In this document: positions 63,482-64,000 of the stretch, in pieces
Layout of the letters: each line of letters begins with the position of its first letter
Position numbering within the stretch: the first letter of the stretch is position 1
From: Cellulomonas sp. PhB150
Lineage (GTDB): Bacteria > Actinomycetota > Actinomycetes > Actinomycetales > Cellulomonadaceae
NCBI RefSeq assembly: GCF_003755175.1
Contig: NZ_RKHX01000003.1
Span: 186,001-250,000 of the forward strand
Direction: 5' to 3'
DNA length: 64,000 nucleotides
Position numbers and translations under genes: made by a program
The notes under the pieces: generated by a model
Database searches by the model: none
Seen by the model: the letters and a program-made list of their open reading frames with translations, nothing else
What the model was told of the DNA's origin: nothing

Positions 63482-63548
63482 GAAGACTCCCCGCGCCCGG
63501 TGCGCGGGGCGCACGTGACACCGTCGTCCGTACAGAAGGGATACCTCA

Positions 63549-64000
63549 GTGAGCACACTGATGTCTCACGCGTTCATCTCCGAGATCCTGGGAACAGCGA
63601 TGCTGATCCTGCTGGGTGCTGGAGTGGTCGCCAACGTGATCCTGCCGAAGACCAAGGGCTTCGGCGGCGGCTGGTTGCTGATCAACTTCGGCTGGGGCCT
63701 CGCCGTGTTCTCCGGTGTGTTCGTCGCCTTCAAGTCGGGCGCGCACCTGAACCCTGCCGTGACGGTCGGCCTCTGGACCGCCGACCAGCCGTTCTACAGC
63801 GTCACCGGCCCCAACGGCGTCGTCACCGCGACGATCAACCCGACGTTCGGCAACGCCATGTGGTACTTCCTGGCCCAGATGATCGGCGCGATCATCGGTG
63901 CCGTGCTGGCCTACCTGGCGTACAAGAAGCACTTCGACGAGGACGCCGAGCCCGGCATCAAGCTCGCCGTCTTCTCGACCGGCCCGGAGCTGCGCTCCTA
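63549..64000 (+). CDS. glpF: Glycerol uptake facilitator (aquaporin family), 3' end outside window
   Basis: The first 150 codons of an MIP-family channel. GTG at 63549 follows AAGGGA. Visible: helix 1 ISEILGTAMLILLGAGVVAN, helix 2 GWGLAVFSGVFVAFKSG, and the first NPA motif GAHLNPAVTVGLWT. The following loop is longer than in water channels, as in glyceroporins. No stop codon occurs before base 64000. An in-frame ATG at 63561 is the alternative start. Confidence 0.92.
   Translation, partial: MSTLMSHAFISEILGTAMLILLGAGVVANVILPKTKGFGGGWLLINFGWGLAVFSGVFVAFKSGAHLNPAVTVGLWTADQPFYSVTGPNGVVTATINPTFGNAMWYFLAQMIGAIIGAVLAYLAYKKHFDEDAEPGIKLAVFSTGPELRS

Overview
The window is dense, very GC-rich DNA with G or C at most third codon positions. 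It reads as the chromosome of a polysaccharide-degrading actinomycete. A Cellulomonas-like organism is the best fit: there is a CBM2-linked PL11 lyase with a Pro-Thr linker, a very large modular GH26 mannanase, a GH46 chitosanase, several sugar ABC systems, and the actinobacterial radA / disA / mutY neighbourhood. No transposase, integrase, phage gene or CRISPR array was found. The genus is inferred from gene content only.

Layout. 1-6 kb: end of a LuxR-type regulator, a stand-alone LigD-type primase-polymerase, a DHA2 exporter, small unknown proteins, an Arr rifamycin ADP-ribosyltransferase, then tRNA-Thr(CGU). 6-13 kb (minus strand): PL11 rhamnogalacturonan lyase, secreted tripeptidyl-aminopeptidase-like hydrolase, holB-tmk, a Gfo/Idh/MocA oxidoreductase. 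13-18.5 kb: GH26 mannanase and a cytoplasmic GH13 enzyme. 18.6-22.3 kb: topA and a PAP2 phosphatase. 22.3-31.8 kb: a six-gene operon (GH3 beta-glycosidase plus an Opp/Dpp-family ABC transporter) with a divergent TetR regulator and a palindromic operator between them. 31.8-38.1 kb: an OmpR-type two-component pair, a membrane-anchored unknown, and a TetR / ABC-2 exporter operon. 38.2-52 kb: radA, then about 9.6 kb of accessory genes, then disA, a membrane-anchored unknown, mutY and a cupin. 52.4-60.6 kb: a GNAT acetyltransferase and a urea/guanidine nitrogen locus (Na+ symporter, TetR, two DUF1989 proteins, biotin-dependent carboxylase). 60.6-64 kb: a SorC-type regulator divergent from glpD and a glpF cut by the window end.

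Two systems stand out. (1) Between radA and disA lies a tightly packed operon: ROK regulator, sugar-binding lipoprotein, two permeases, GH4, BadF-type sugar kinase, GH46 chitosanase. It looks like a PTS-free chitosan route: extracellular cleavage, ABC uptake, intracellular phosphorylation, then hydrolysis by a GH4 enzyme. (2) The carboxylase / DUF1989 locus carries the same TetR-type operator, TTTCTGTC-N4-GACAGAAA, in front of both the symporter gene and the catabolic operon, plus a GlnR-like array next to the second copy. The gene set matches systems since reassigned from urea to guanidine assimilation, but allophanate hydrolase is not in the window.

No stretch longer than about 225 bases lacks a gene. 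The larger gaps hold the promoters, operators and hairpins listed.
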